Assembly (NCBI RefSeq): GCF_028293835.1
Contig: NZ_JAQGNX010000044.1
Span: 1 to 56,232 of the forward strand
Length of the DNA stretch: 56,232 nucleotides
DNA from: Pseudomonas sp.
GTDB taxonomy: Bacteria; Pseudomonadota; Gammaproteobacteria; Pseudomonadales; Pseudomonadaceae
Reading direction: 5' to 3'
The notes beneath the pieces were generated by a model. The model saw only the letters and a program-made list of their open reading frames with translations, did not search any database and was not told where the DNA came from. The position numbers and the translations under genes were made by a program. Every line of letters starts with the position of its first letter. Position 1 is the first letter of the stretch. Shown here in pieces: positions 17,504 to 26,002 of this stretch.

Positions 17504-19099
17504 TTACGCTGCACCCAACCGCTCTGCCAGCGCCGTGGCCAATTGCGCAGCCAGCCCATAGACCGATAACTGCGGGTTGGCGCCGATGCTGGTGGGAAAT
17601 AACGAGCCGTCGTGAATCGACAGATTGCTCAACTGATGGTGACGGCCGAGGCTGTCGCAGACGGCCATGGCGGGATCTTCCCCCATGGCGCAGCCGCCCA
17701 TCACGTGAGCGCTGCCTAGCCGAGTGCTGAATATTTTGAGGCTCAAACCGTCAATCACGGATTTTGCTTGAGCAAGGGTTTTTACGTAGCCAGTGTCTTC
17801 GTGCAACGGCATTACCGCCTTTGCGCCGCCCGCGAACTGGATCTCGGCCATGCTGTGGAAAGCGCGGCGAATGCCGTCCCATGCATAGGGCGAGACCTGA
17901 TAATCCAGCACCGGCGTGCCATCGCTGCGCAATTCCACGCTGCCGCCCGTGCTGTCAGCATGGAAACCATCGCGCATCAGCGCCAACATCATGTGTGTGT
18001 TGGGCAGTTGAGCCATGCGCTCGGCGCTCTCCTGAGCGAAGCTGCCCAGCAGGGTGCTTGCCAATGATGGCTGTAAAGGTGGCACCTCAAGCTTGTAGGA
18101 CATCTGCCCGGTAGTTCCATCGATCCACTGGAAATGGTCGGAGTAAATGGACTGCGGCGCCCCGTAAAACGGATTGATGACCCGATCGAATTGCGCCGCA
18201 GAAAAGCTCGTCAGGTGCAAAAAGGTGCGTTTGCCCACGCGTTTATGCGGGTCCGGCGCCTGGGAGCGCATCAGCAGTGCCGGGCTGTTGATACCACCAC
18301 CCGCCAGTACGTAGTGTTTCGCCTTGACCGTGATGCAGCGCCCATTCGGCGCCACGCAGCGCTCATCCATTCCCAGGCACTGCAGGCCGACGACCTTGTC
18401 ACCTTTAACCATCAGTGACTCGGCACGCGCCAGGTACAGCAGCTCGCCGCCCTTATCCAAGGTGGCAGGGATGGTCGTGACCAGCATCGATTGCTTGGCA
18501 TTGGTCGGGCAACCCATGCCGCAATAGCCCAAATTCCAGCAGCTACGAACATTGCGCGGTATGACCTTCCAGCTATAACCGAGGTGCTGACAGCCGATGC
18601 GGATTACGTCGTTATTGGCATTGGGCGGCACGGCCCATGGCGCGACGCCCAAGCGTTGCTCCATTCTCTCGAACCACGGCGCCATCTGCCCGGCGCTGTG
18701 GCCTGTGACGCCATGCTGCTGCGCCCAATGTTCCAGCGTCGGCTCGGGTGTGCGGAAACTTGAGGTCCAGTTGACCAAGGTGCTGCCACCCACCGCGCGG
18801 CCTTGAAGAATGGTAATCGCGCCGTCCTTGCTCATCCGGCCAAGCCCCTCCTGATACAGCTTGGAGTAGGCCTGATCTTCAAGCATTTTGAAGTCGGTGC
18901 TGGTCTGCAGCGGACCTTCTTCGACCAGCAATACCTTGTAACCGGCCGCGCTGAGAATTTCTGCCGTGGTCCCGCCACCCGCGCCGCTGCCAATGATCAC
19001 CACATCGGCCTCAAGGGTCAGGTCTTTTTCCAACTGCGCGCCGTTGTAGGTTTTCCAGCCACGGGCAAGGCCTTCGCGAAACACGTCAGGAACCGGCAT
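17504..19099 (-). CDS. laoA: GMC-family FAD-dependent alcohol oxidoreductase LaoA
   Basis: 531 residues. The N-terminal FAD motif is VVIIGSGAGGGTTAEILSAAGYKVLLVEEG (G37-G43 loop), a Cys-rich stretch CWNLGYCGMGCPTNAKQ lies in the middle, and the GMC C-terminal part HVMGGCAMGEDP... HDGSLFPTSIGANPQLS carries the active-site His and Asn region. In P. aeruginosa LaoABCR (PA0364-0367) oxidises long-chain alcohols formed from SDS and alkanes; LaoA is the alcohol dehydrogenase. The same four genes stand here in the same order. It is the last gene of the operon laoC-laoB-laoA, 30 bp after laoB. Confidence 0.9.
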   Translation of the reverse strand: MPVPDVFREGLARGWKTYNGAQLEKDLTLEADVVIIGSGAGGGTTAEILSAAGYKVLLVEEGPLQTSTDFKMLEDQAYSKLYQEGLGRMSKDGAITILQGRAVGGSTLVNWTSSFRTPEPTLEHWAQQHGVTGHSAGQMAPWFERMEQRLGVAPWAVPPNANNDVIRIGCQHLGYSWKVIPRNVRSCWNLGYCGMGCPTNAKQSMLVTTIPATLDKGGELLYLARAESLMVKGDKVVGLQCLGMDERCVAPNGRCITVKAKHYVLAGGGINSPALLMRSQAPDPHKRVGKRTFLHLTSFSAAQFDRVINPFYGAPQSIYSDHFQWIDGTTGQMSYKLEVPPLQPSLASTLLGSFAQESAERMAQLPNTHMMLALMRDGFHADSTGGSVELRSDGTPVLDYQVSPYAWDGIRRAFHSMAEIQFAGGAKAVMPLHEDTGYVKTLAQAKSVIDGLSLKIFSTRLGSAHVMGGCAMGEDPAMAVCDSLGRHHQLSNLSIHDGSLFPTSIGANPQLSVYGLAAQLATALAERLGAA

Positions 19100-19129
19100 A
19101 AAATCTCTTTCTATTGTTATTGGATGGGG

Positions 19130-19675
19130 CTAAACCGTCGGTGGACCAGGGTATCCGCACTGTGCCCACGATTGCGGCCGGCTGTACCAGGCCATCATCA
19201 CCAATTGCTGCAAAGCGTTATGGCCCATGCGCAACAGGCTCAGGGAGCTGTTATCCCAGCGATCAAGAAAGGCCTTGATCTGCTCCGGACTGGCGTTATC
19301 CCAGCGGCCCCAAATACCGGTCAATGGCGCGCGAATAATAGGCAACGCCAATACATCGAACAGTTGCTGAGTCAGTTTGAGCACTTCAGGGGAAAGCGCG
19401 CTTAGGGTGGCATCAATGCTTTTCAGAGTGCTCGTCATGGCGCTCGATACTGAAACGGGGCCCAGGCTCCCTTCCAGCATTACCGGAATCAGCGCGTGCA
19501 AAAACGGCAGGTCGCTGTCGCGTAGCACGTTGAAATCACTGGCGGGAGAACTGGCGGAGCAGCCGCTCAGGCTTGCCGCAAGCCCGACGGTGGACAAAAA
19601 AGCGCCGGCACACACGCCGACTTTTAGTACGTTGCGCCGTGACAATCCGACGCTTTCAGGCAGGCTGCTGTTCAT
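19130..19675 (-). CDS. laoB: LaoB, Tat-exported small subunit/partner of the GMC dehydrogenase
   Basis: 181 residues. The N-terminus has a twin-arginine motif SRRNVLK (12-18), a hydrophobic stretch, and a lipobox-like LSGC ending at C39, so it may be exported folded and then lipidated. The remainder is helical (LPFLHALIPVMLEGSLG; WDNASPEQIKAFLDRWDNSS), similar in layout to the small subunits of gluconate or sorbitol dehydrogenases that guide a GMC flavoprotein to the membrane. In P. aeruginosa laoB lies between laoC and laoA and is needed with LaoA. If LaoA lacks its own signal, it may be carried out by LaoB as a hitchhiker (inference). Confidence 0.85.
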   Translation of the reverse strand: MNSSLPESVGLSRRNVLKVGVCAGAFLSTVGLAASLSGCSASSPASDFNVLRDSDLPFLHALIPVMLEGSLGPVSVSSAMTSTLKSIDATLSALSPEVLKLTQQLFDVLALPIIRAPLTGIWGRWDNASPEQIKAFLDRWDNSSLSLLRMGHNALQQLVMMAWYSRPQSWAQCGYPGPPTV

Positions 19676-19707
19676 TTTTATTGTTTTACCTGTGTTTTCG
19701 AGCCTAA

Positions 19708-21138
19708 TCAGCGAATGAACAACTTGTACACCAATCGCTGGATAGCCTTGCCGTATGGCGGGTAAATGACCCGCGCCGCATTGAAGCGTTGTTTGATGAA
19801 TACGCCCTTGGCCTTGCTGAATGTCAGAAACCCTTCATGGCCATGGTAATGGCCCATGCCCGACGCACCGATGCCGCCGAATGGCATGTCATCCTGGGCG
19901 ACGTGCAGCAGCGTGTCGTTCAGGCATACGCCTCCTGAATGGGTCTGTTCCAACACCCGCTGTTGCTCGGATTTGTTGTAACCAAAGTAGTACAACGCCA
20001 GCGGACGAGGCCGCTGATTGATGTAGGCAAAGGCCTGGTCGATACGGCTGTAGGGCACGATGGGCAAAATCGGACCGAAAATTTCGTCTTGCATCACCTT
20101 CATGTCGTCGCTGACATTGAGCAACAAGCTGAACGGCATACGTCGACCCTGGCTCTCATTGAACAGCGAAATCACCTTTGCGCCTTTGCTGCTGGCGTCG
20201 CTCAGGTAGTGATTAAGCCGCGTAAGATGACGGTCATTGATGATTGCGGTGTAGTCCGGGTTGTCCGCCAGCGTCGGGTAAAAGTCGTGGATTGCCTGCC
20301 GATAGGCTTCGACAAAAGCGTCGACGCGATCTTCCGGCACCAGGACATAATCCGGGGCTACACAGGTTTGCCCGGCATTTAACGTTTTACCGAAGGCAAT
20401 CCGTTCAGCCGCGTCCTTGAGCGGCACGTCATGGGAAACGATGGCGGGGGATTTACCACCCAACTCCAGAGTGACCGGGGTCAAATTCTCGGCCGCAGCG
20501 CGCATCACGTGTTTGCCGACACTGGTGGCGCCGGTGAACAACAAATGATCAAACGGCAGCTTCGAAAAGGCCATGCCGACGTCTGCCTCGCCCAACACCA
20601 CCGCCACCAGATCTTCCGGGAACACCTGCGCCAGTAGTCGTTTTAGCAGTTGTCCGGTGGCCGGCGTGGACTCACTGAGCTTGAGCATCACTCGATTACC
20701 TGCCGACAATGCCCCGACCAGCGGCCCAACGGCAAGAAACAGCGGGTAATTCCACGGGACGATAATTCCTACAACACCCAGCGGTTGATACACCACCTTG
20801 GCCGACGCCGGTTGAAACGCCATGCCAACCCTGCGTCTCGACGACTTCATCCAGCGTTTCAGGTGCTTGCTGGCGTAATGAATGCCTAACAGACTCGGCA
20901 TTAACTCGGCCAGCAACGTCTCATCAGCGCTGCGGTGGCTGAAGTCACTGCTGATGGCGGCGATCAACGCCTGCCGTTCGTCGCTGAGCAGCGTGCGCAA
21001 CGCTTTTAACCATTGCTGACGCTGCCCCGCAGTCGGCATTGGATTGGCTCCAAAGGCTTGACGCTGAACGTTGAATAACGGCTCCAGCTCGCTGACGGTG
21101 CGCTGGGAGTCTTGCAGAAAGGCAATTTCGGCAGGCAT
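19708..21138 (-). CDS. laoC: Aldehyde dehydrogenase LaoC (coniferyl-aldehyde dehydrogenase-like)
   Basis: 476 residues of the NAD(P)-dependent aldehyde dehydrogenase family. Catalytic C259 lies in NAGQTCVAPDY, the general base E225 in TLELGGKSP, and N130 in PWNYP; TGATSVGKHV is the cofactor-binding motif. The closest subclass is coniferyl or long-chain aldehyde dehydrogenase (short N-terminus, GVCLNDTLLH and DMPFGGIGASGMGHYHGHEGF near the end). In the lao system it oxidises the fatty aldehyde made by LaoAB to the acid. It is the first gene of the operon, reading away from laoR, with a palindrome overlapping its promoter. Confidence 0.92.
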   Translation of the reverse strand: MPAEIAFLQDSQRTVSELEPLFNVQRQAFGANPMPTAGQRQQWLKALRTLLSDERQALIAAISSDFSHRSADETLLAELMPSLLGIHYASKHLKRWMKSSRRRVGMAFQPASAKVVYQPLGVVGIIVPWNYPLFLAVGPLVGALSAGNRVMLKLSESTPATGQLLKRLLAQVFPEDLVAVVLGEADVGMAFSKLPFDHLLFTGATSVGKHVMRAAAENLTPVTLELGGKSPAIVSHDVPLKDAAERIAFGKTLNAGQTCVAPDYVLVPEDRVDAFVEAYRQAIHDFYPTLADNPDYTAIINDRHLTRLNHYLSDASSKGAKVISLFNESQGRRMPFSLLLNVSDDMKVMQDEIFGPILPIVPYSRIDQAFAYINQRPRPLALYYFGYNKSEQQRVLEQTHSGGVCLNDTLLHVAQDDMPFGGIGASGMGHYHGHEGFLTFSKAKGVFIKQRFNAARVIYPPYGKAIQRLVYKLFIR

Positions 21139-21167
21139 GGACGTGGCTCTTTTAGAGTTGTGCTATG

Positions 21168-21196
21168 TTTTTAGAGTCATGACTCTATAAAGTCAA
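21168..21196 (-). promoter_or_regulatory. laoC promoter with overlapping 16-bp palindromic operator (probable LaoR site)
   Basis: TAGAGTCATGACTCTA (21172-21187) is a perfect palindrome between the divergent laoC and laoR genes. On the minus strand it fills the spacer between a -35-like TTGACT (plus-strand 21191-21196) and a -10-like TAAAAA (21168-21173), with 17-base spacing. A half copy, TTTAGAGT, lies at 21151-21158 toward laoC. A TetR dimer bound here would block both promoters. Binding by LaoR is an inference from position and symmetry. Confidence 0.7.
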
Positions 21197-21286
21197 CTGT
21201 CAAACTCCTGGGACCGAACGCATCGCCGCGCTTTGGGCGGTTGCGTTAAGATCGTGCTCATCTCGCTTAATCCGGTCGACCTGAAC

Positions 21287-21958
21287 ATGGCTCCCCGTAT
21301 CAAAACCCGTGAGCGCATCGTGCATATCAGCCTGGAACTGTTCAATCAGCAGGGCGAGCGCAGCGTCAGCACTAATCACATCGCGGCGCACATGGAAATC
21401 TCGCCGGGCAATCTGTATTACCACTTTCCCAATAAGCAAGCGATTATCGCCGAGCTGTTTGCCGCGTACGAAACGTGGGTAGACAGTTTTTTGCGTTTGC
21501 CAAAAGGCCGTTTGCCAGGTGTTGAAGACAAGCGTTTTTACTTGCTGCAACTGCTTGATGGGATGTGGCGTTATCGTTTCCTGCACCGTGATCTGGAACA
21601 TTTGCTGGACGCTGATCCAGCGCTTGCCGCGCGGTATCGACGGTTTTCCCAGCGCTGCATGATTCATGGCATGGCGATCTACGGCGGGTTTGTCGAGGCG
21701 GGCATTTTGCAGATGGACAAGGTGCAGATCGAGTCACTGACGCTTAACGCCTGGATTATTCTCACGTCATGGGTGCGCTTTCTGTGCACCACAACGGAAA
21801 ACTCCACTCGACTCAGTGAAGAAGCCCTTCGTCGAGGCGTTTACCAAGTATTGATGTTGGAGCTGGGTTACGTCACACCACAGGCACGAAACTCTGTCGA
21901 TGCCCTGTGTGCTGAGTTTTACGTGCCGCTGAATCGAGCGTTGCAGGAAGTCAGCTGA
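21287..21958 (+). CDS. laoR: TetR-family repressor LaoR
   Basis: 223 residues from ATG 21287 (MAPRIKTRERIVHISLELFN). The N-terminal helix-turn-helix, RSVSTNHIAAHMEISPGNLYYHFPNKQAIIAEL (about 26-58), is a standard TetR DNA-binding domain. The C-terminal domain is helical and probably binds a fatty alcohol, aldehyde or acyl effector. LaoR represses laoABC in P. aeruginosa. It is transcribed divergently from laoC across 148 bp that hold the palindrome 21172-21187. sseA follows 37 bp downstream. Confidence 0.9.
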   Translation: MAPRIKTRERIVHISLELFNQQGERSVSTNHIAAHMEISPGNLYYHFPNKQAIIAELFAAYETWVDSFLRLPKGRLPGVEDKRFYLLQLLDGMWRYRFLHRDLEHLLDADPALAARYRRFSQRCMIHGMAIYGGFVEAGILQMDKVQIESLTLNAWIILTSWVRFLCTTTENSTRLSEEALRRGVYQVLMLELGYVTPQARNSVDALCAEFYVPLNRALQEVS

Positions 21959-21995
21959 GTTACTTTTCCCTTTTCTTGTAGGAGCGGAGCCTGTC

Positions 21996-22850
21996 ATGTC
22001 TATTGCGCAACTGATCACCCCGGAACAATTGGTGGCTCGCCTCGGGGAGCCGGGGTTGGTTATCCTGGATTGCCGCTTCGCGTTGGAAGACCCGGAATAC
22101 GGCCATAGCAGCTACGCCGAAGGCCATATTGCCGGTGCGCTTTTTGCGGATCTGGAGCGAGACTTTAGCGGCCCTGTGACCAAAGGTGTGACGGGCCGTC
22201 ATCCGCTGCCGAACCCCGCTGAACTGGTCCAGCGCTTTCAGGACTGGGGCATCAACCAAGACAGCGAAATCGTGCTCTACGACGACGCTCCAGGCGCATT
22301 TGCCGCACGGGGTTGGTGGTTGTTAGCGTGGTTGGGCAAGCGCGATGGCGTGTACTTGCTGGATGGCGGCCTGAAAGCATGGCATGGGGCGGGTCAAAAG
22401 CTGAGCCTGGATGTGCCTGTCGTCAAAAAAGGAAACTTCATCGGGCATGCAGACCCATCGCTGCTGCTGAGCGCTGAAGCGTTACAAGCGCGTCTGGGGC
22501 AGCCTGAAATGACCTTGATCGATGCCCGCGCCGAGCCGCGTTATCGTGGTGAGGTCGAACCGATTGACTCTGTCGCCGGCCATATACCCGGTGCCGTGTG
22601 TGCCGCGTTCAACGAAAACCTTGGCCCCGACGCGCGGTTTTTACCAGCCGATCAGCTCCAGCAGCGTTTTGCGGCCAAGCTGGAAAACCGTTCGGCCGAC
22701 GACTTGGTGGCGTATTGCGGGTCCGGAGTAACGGCTTGCCATAACCTGTTCGCGCTGAGCCTGGCGGGTTACCCGTTGGCTAAGCTGTACGCAGGATCGT
22801 GGAGTGAGTGGATTACCGATCCACAGCGCGAGATCGCAACCGGTGCGTAA
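21996..22850 (+). CDS. sseA: 3-mercaptopyruvate sulfurtransferase (two-domain rhodanese)
   Basis: 284 residues with two rhodanese domains (about 5-135 inactive, and 160-280 active). The active-site loop is C241-G-S-G-V-T246, the form typical of mercaptopyruvate sulfurtransferase rather than thiosulfate rhodanese. It moves sulfur from 3-mercaptopyruvate to thiols or cyanide. The start has ggagcgg upstream; that ribosome site falls within a TGTAGGAGCGG-like sequence (21978-21987), the same core as the REP repeats nearby. It may be co-transcribed with laoR. Confidence 0.92.
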   Translation: MSIAQLITPEQLVARLGEPGLVILDCRFALEDPEYGHSSYAEGHIAGALFADLERDFSGPVTKGVTGRHPLPNPAELVQRFQDWGINQDSEIVLYDDAPGAFAARGWWLLAWLGKRDGVYLLDGGLKAWHGAGQKLSLDVPVVKKGNFIGHADPSLLLSAEALQARLGQPEMTLIDARAEPRYRGEVEPIDSVAGHIPGAVCAAFNENLGPDARFLPADQLQQRFAAKLENRSADDLVAYCGSGVTACHNLFALSLAGYPLAKLYAGSWSEWITDPQREIATGA

Positions 22851-22871
22851 TCCAGGCAACACGCCCCCTGT

Positions 22872-22940
22872 GTAATAGCCAACTTGTAGGCGAAGCGCCC
22901 TATGAAGCGTTACAAATCCTTCGCCAACACGTTGGCTCCT
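22872..22940. repeat. REP/REPIN-like inverted repeat 6 (degenerate)
   Basis: Left arm tagccaacttgtaggcgaa (22876-22894) and right arm tcgccaacacgttggctcct (22921-22940). The left arm has lost the TGTAGGAG end. It lies between the convergent stops of sseA and azlD. Confidence 0.75.
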
Positions 22941-22972
22941 TGGATCTACAGAGGGTAGGTGGATTATTCATA

Positions 22973-23296
22973 TTAAATCTGCCCCAACGCCCAGCGCAGC
23001 AGGAAGAACACCAGCAAGCCACCGCCGATGGTCGCCAGTAGATTACGACTGAGGGCAGCGACGGCGATGGTGGCTAACCCGGCCAATAGGTACGCGTTGT
23101 TCAGGTTCAACTGCCAGTGCTCGCCGTCCGGCAGCAACATGCCAGGCACCACTATCGCGGTCAGCACCGCTGTCGGGACGTAATGCAGCCCCTGGCGAAC
23201 CACTGGCGGGAAGCGCAGGTTTGGCCAGGCGAACAGGCTGTAACGCAGCACAAACGTAATCATCGCCATACCGAGGATCAACCACCAATAATTCAT
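22973..23296 (-). CDS. azlD: AzlD-family branched-chain amino acid export subunit
   Basis: 107 residues, very hydrophobic, with four predicted membrane helices (MNYWWLILGMAMITFVLRYSLF; VPTAVLTAIVVPGML; NAYLLAGLATIAVAAL; TIGGGLLVFFLLRWALG). AzlD is the small partner of AzlC in amino acid exporters (BrnFE, YgaZH). Its ATG overlaps the azlC stop by four bases (ATGA, 23293-23296), which couples their translation. No adjacent Lrp-type regulator is present. Confidence 0.9.
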   Translation of the reverse strand: MNYWWLILGMAMITFVLRYSLFAWPNLRFPPVVRQGLHYVPTAVLTAIVVPGMLLPDGEHWQLNLNNAYLLAGLATIAVAALSRNLLATIGGGLLVFFLLRWALGQI

Positions 23297-24018
23297 GAGT
23301 GCACCTCGTTATTCGGCGTTTCGGTCGTACCGGTACGCCGCCGCTCCAACAAAACCCCCACGGCGATTCCGCTGAACGCCGCCGCCATCAGCCCAAGTTT
23401 GTACGGCCAGGCATGAGTCATTAGCGCAACTGCACCGGCCGCCAGCGCCGCGGCGATTTGCGGTCGATTGCGCAGCAAGGGTACGACAATGCCAATAAAG
23501 GTCGCGAGCATGGCGAACTCCAGTCCCCAGCCGGCCATGTCAGGCACGGCCTCGCCAAACAGGACGCCCACCAGAGTGCTGCTAACCCAGCAGGCATATA
23601 GCGAGCTGGCCACACCAAGCCAATACCAATGCGCCAACGCCGAACGGCCATGCACCAGGTAATAACGCTGCACTACTGCGAATGTTTCGTCGGTCAGCCA
23701 GAATGCCAATATCAGGCGCCAGCGCTGGGGCAGTTGGTTAACCTGGGGTTGCAGCGTGGCGCTGTACAGCAAATGGCGCAGGTTGATGATGACGGTAGTG
23801 AGCAAAATTACTGCTGCACTGGCCCCCGCGCCCATCAGGCTGATAACGATAAATTGGGCGGAACCGGCGTAGACGAACAGCGACATACCGACCGCTTGCC
23901 ACAATGACAAGCCGCCTGCGCCAGCCAGGGTGCCGAAGATGATGCCAAAGGGAGCGATGCCGACCAACATTGGAACGCTGTCGCGAAGACCGAGGCAATA
24001 CAACTCATAACGGGACAT
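23293..24018 (-). CDS. azlC: AzlC-family branched-chain amino acid exporter
   Basis: 241 residues with about seven hydrophobic helices and the AzlC signature near the start (RDSVPMLVGIAPFGIIFGTLAGAGGLS) and FVYAGSAQFIVISLM. With AzlD it forms an inner-membrane exporter for valine, leucine, isoleucine or related compounds. The ribosome site AAGGAGA lies 6 bases before ATG 24018. The two genes form a small operon. Confidence 0.93.
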   Translation of the reverse strand: MSRYELYCLGLRDSVPMLVGIAPFGIIFGTLAGAGGLSLWQAVGMSLFVYAGSAQFIVISLMGAGASAAVILLTTVIINLRHLLYSATLQPQVNQLPQRWRLILAFWLTDETFAVVQRYYLVHGRSALAHWYWLGVASSLYACWVSSTLVGVLFGEAVPDMAGWGLEFAMLATFIGIVVPLLRNRPQIAAALAAGAVALMTHAWPYKLGLMAAAFSGIAVGVLLERRRTGTTETPNNEVHS

Positions 24019-24087
24019 GTGTCTCTCCTTGTGCGCGCATCTTAGGCGGTAAGGAAAAACGTGTCTCGGATGATTTTATGGATTAAT

Positions 24088-25134
24088 TCAGTCCGCAACC
24101 TGCGAGCCAACGCCGTGAGCGGTGCTCAACCATTGTGGGATCCGACGTTCGAGGTAATAGCTGGGTTTTCTAAGAGAGCCTTCGACGAAGCCCACATGTC
24201 CGCCTCGGGCCTGAAGCTCGAAGTGGGTGCTGGGCGATAGTTCATCGGGGTCGGGCAAACTGTGAGGAAACACAAAAGGATCGTCAACCGCATGAATAAT
24301 CAGCGTAGGCGTACGGATGTCTCCGAGAAAGTAACGGCTCGAGGCGCGGCGGTAATAGTCTTTGGCGTCGATAAAGCCATTTAACGGCGCGGTGACCCGG
24401 CCATCGAAATCCCAAAACGTGCGCATATTTTCCAGCGAGCCAAGGGCAGACAGCTCTGCCAGCCCTTCACTGAGCCCCTCATGCTGGAAGCGCCGCTGTT
24501 TGTCCCGAATGTAGGCGAGCATTTCGCGCATGAAGTGCGCTTGGTATACCTTGGAAAAGCCCTGGCCAATACGGTCTGCACATTGGTCCAGACGAAACGG
24601 CACGGACACCGCGACGGCGCCTTGCAATGTGCAGCGGCTGCCTTCTTCGCCCAGGTATTTGAGCAGCACATTCCCACCGAGGGAGTAACCGACTGCATAT
24701 AAGGGCGACAGCGGGCGCTTTGCACGAAGATGGGCGACCACGCTGGCGAGGTCTTCGGTGGCGCCCGAGTGATAGCTGCGCGGTAAAAGATTGGGCTCAC
24801 CGGAACAGCCGCGCCAGTTCAGCGCCACACTCGCCCAACCCTGCTGTGCCAGCGCCTGTTGCAAGCCCACTGTATACAGCGAATGGGACGAGCCGGTCAG
24901 GCCGTGCAGCACCAGTACCAATGGCGAATCTGTTTCGTGGGGGCCATACCAATCGAGGTCGAGAAAATCGCCGTCGTCCAACCACACGCGCTCGCGCTCA
25001 CGCTCCAGCCGAGTCTTTTTGCGCCATACAGGGCCCCATAACGTTTGCAGGTGCGGGTTCCCCAGGCCGAAGGCAGGGATGAAACGTTCGGACGGTGTCG
25101 GCAAAGCAGATCGGATAGGCACGTCGAGACTCAT
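24088..25134 (-). CDS. YheT-family alpha/beta hydrolase
   Basis: 348 residues from ATG 25134 (MSLDVPIRSALP); a GTG four codons earlier (25146) is the alternative start. The alpha/beta hydrolase fold carries nucleophile S151 in GYSLGG, an Asp in HAVDDPFVFP and a His in RGGHVGFVEG; the family motif NPHLQTLWGP lies near the start and LNWRGCSGEPN in the middle. YheT proteins are predicted carboxylesterases with unknown natural substrate. It stands alone between azlC and rsmD. Confidence 0.88.
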   Translation of the reverse strand: MSLDVPIRSALPTPSERFIPAFGLGNPHLQTLWGPVWRKKTRLERERERVWLDDGDFLDLDWYGPHETDSPLVLVLHGLTGSSHSLYTVGLQQALAQQGWASVALNWRGCSGEPNLLPRSYHSGATEDLASVVAHLRAKRPLSPLYAVGYSLGGNVLLKYLGEEGSRCTLQGAVAVSVPFRLDQCADRIGQGFSKVYQAHFMREMLAYIRDKQRRFQHEGLSEGLAELSALGSLENMRTFWDFDGRVTAPLNGFIDAKDYYRRASSRYFLGDIRTPTLIIHAVDDPFVFPHSLPDPDELSPSTHFELQARGGHVGFVEGSLRKPSYYLERRIPQWLSTAHGVGSQVAD

Positions 25135-25366
25135 CGGCAAACTCACGGGACTGCTTGAACGCTACGTTGCCACAACTGCGAAGCGGCGTGCGGGGGTTTT
25201 TGACCAACTGTAGGAGGTCGCCCTTGGTCCAGACGCCTCGATGTCGCGCAGCAAACACACATCTGAGCGAACCTGTTCGCAATCGGCTGCGCAGCAGTCG
25301 TGATTCATTGAGTAGATTTTTTCCCGTTAAAACCGGGTATGGCATTTGGGATCGCTTCGCGCTCCA

Positions 25367-25389
25367 TCGCCAACAAGTTGGCTCCGACA
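25367..25389. repeat. Solitary REP half-element 7
   Basis: tcgccaacaagttggctccg followed by aca is the right arm of the first repeat family, with no facing left arm close by. A short ctgtaggaggtcgcc-like sequence occurs about 155 bases to the left (near 25209), which could be a decayed partner. It sits 32 bp past the rsmD stop. Confidence 0.65.
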
Positions 25390-25420
25390 GAGGGCGCGAA
25401 GGGTTCGACACGGCAATCAG

Positions 25421-26002
25421 TTACCGCTGCCACAACGCGTAATACACCTGTCCTGCCTTTTTCTCGCGGTGCAGGCGCCATTTGCCCGGTACGCCGATGG
25501 TGGCTGGCGGTATTTCGCTTTCGGTATAGACCCATGCCTCATCGGCTAGCCAGTTGCGCTCTTCCAGCAACCCACAGGCCGCAGGCAGCAGGCCTTGATG
25601 GAACGGTGGATCAAGGAATACCACGTCGAACGGCTCGGCGGGCTGACCTTCCAAATGACGCAGGGCATCGGTGTGCACCAGCTGCCCGGTGGTACATTCA
25701 AGGGCGGCCAGGTTTTGGCGCAAGCTGGTAATGGCTGCGCTGCTGGAATCCAGCGCCAACGCCATGCTTGCGCCACGGGACAGCGCTTCCAGGTATAACG
25801 CGCCGCTACCCGCGAACAGATCGAGTACCCGCGCGCCCTCGATGGTTGGCGCCAGCCAATTGAACAGGGTTTCACGCACGCGATCGGGCGTCGGGCGCAG
25901 GCCTGGCGCGTCTGGAAATGTCAGGCGCCGGCTGCGCCACTGGCCACCGATGATGCGAAGTTGACCCAGGCCGTTGTGGCCCTTAGGTCTTGGATTAGCC
26001 AT
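25421..26002 (-). CDS. rsmD: 16S rRNA (guanine-966 N2)-methyltransferase
   Basis: 193 residues. SAM-binding motif VLDLFAGSGALYLEALSRGA (about 59-78) and catalytic DPPF (131-134). The N-terminal IIGGQWRSRRL and GLRPTPDRVRETLFNWL are typical of RsmD, which modifies G966 in the 30S subunit. Its ATG overlaps the stop of the upstream protease gene by one base (TAATG), so it is translated with that operon. P. aeruginosa has the same order (rsmD beside two M16 genes and ftsY). Confidence 0.96.
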   Translation of the reverse strand: MANPRPKGHNGLGQLRIIGGQWRSRRLTFPDAPGLRPTPDRVRETLFNWLAPTIEGARVLDLFAGSGALYLEALSRGASMALALDSSSAAITSLRQNLAALECTTGQLVHTDALRHLEGQPAEPFDVVFLDPPFHQGLLPAACGLLEERNWLADEAWVYTESEIPPATIGVPGKWRLHREKKAGQVYYALWQR

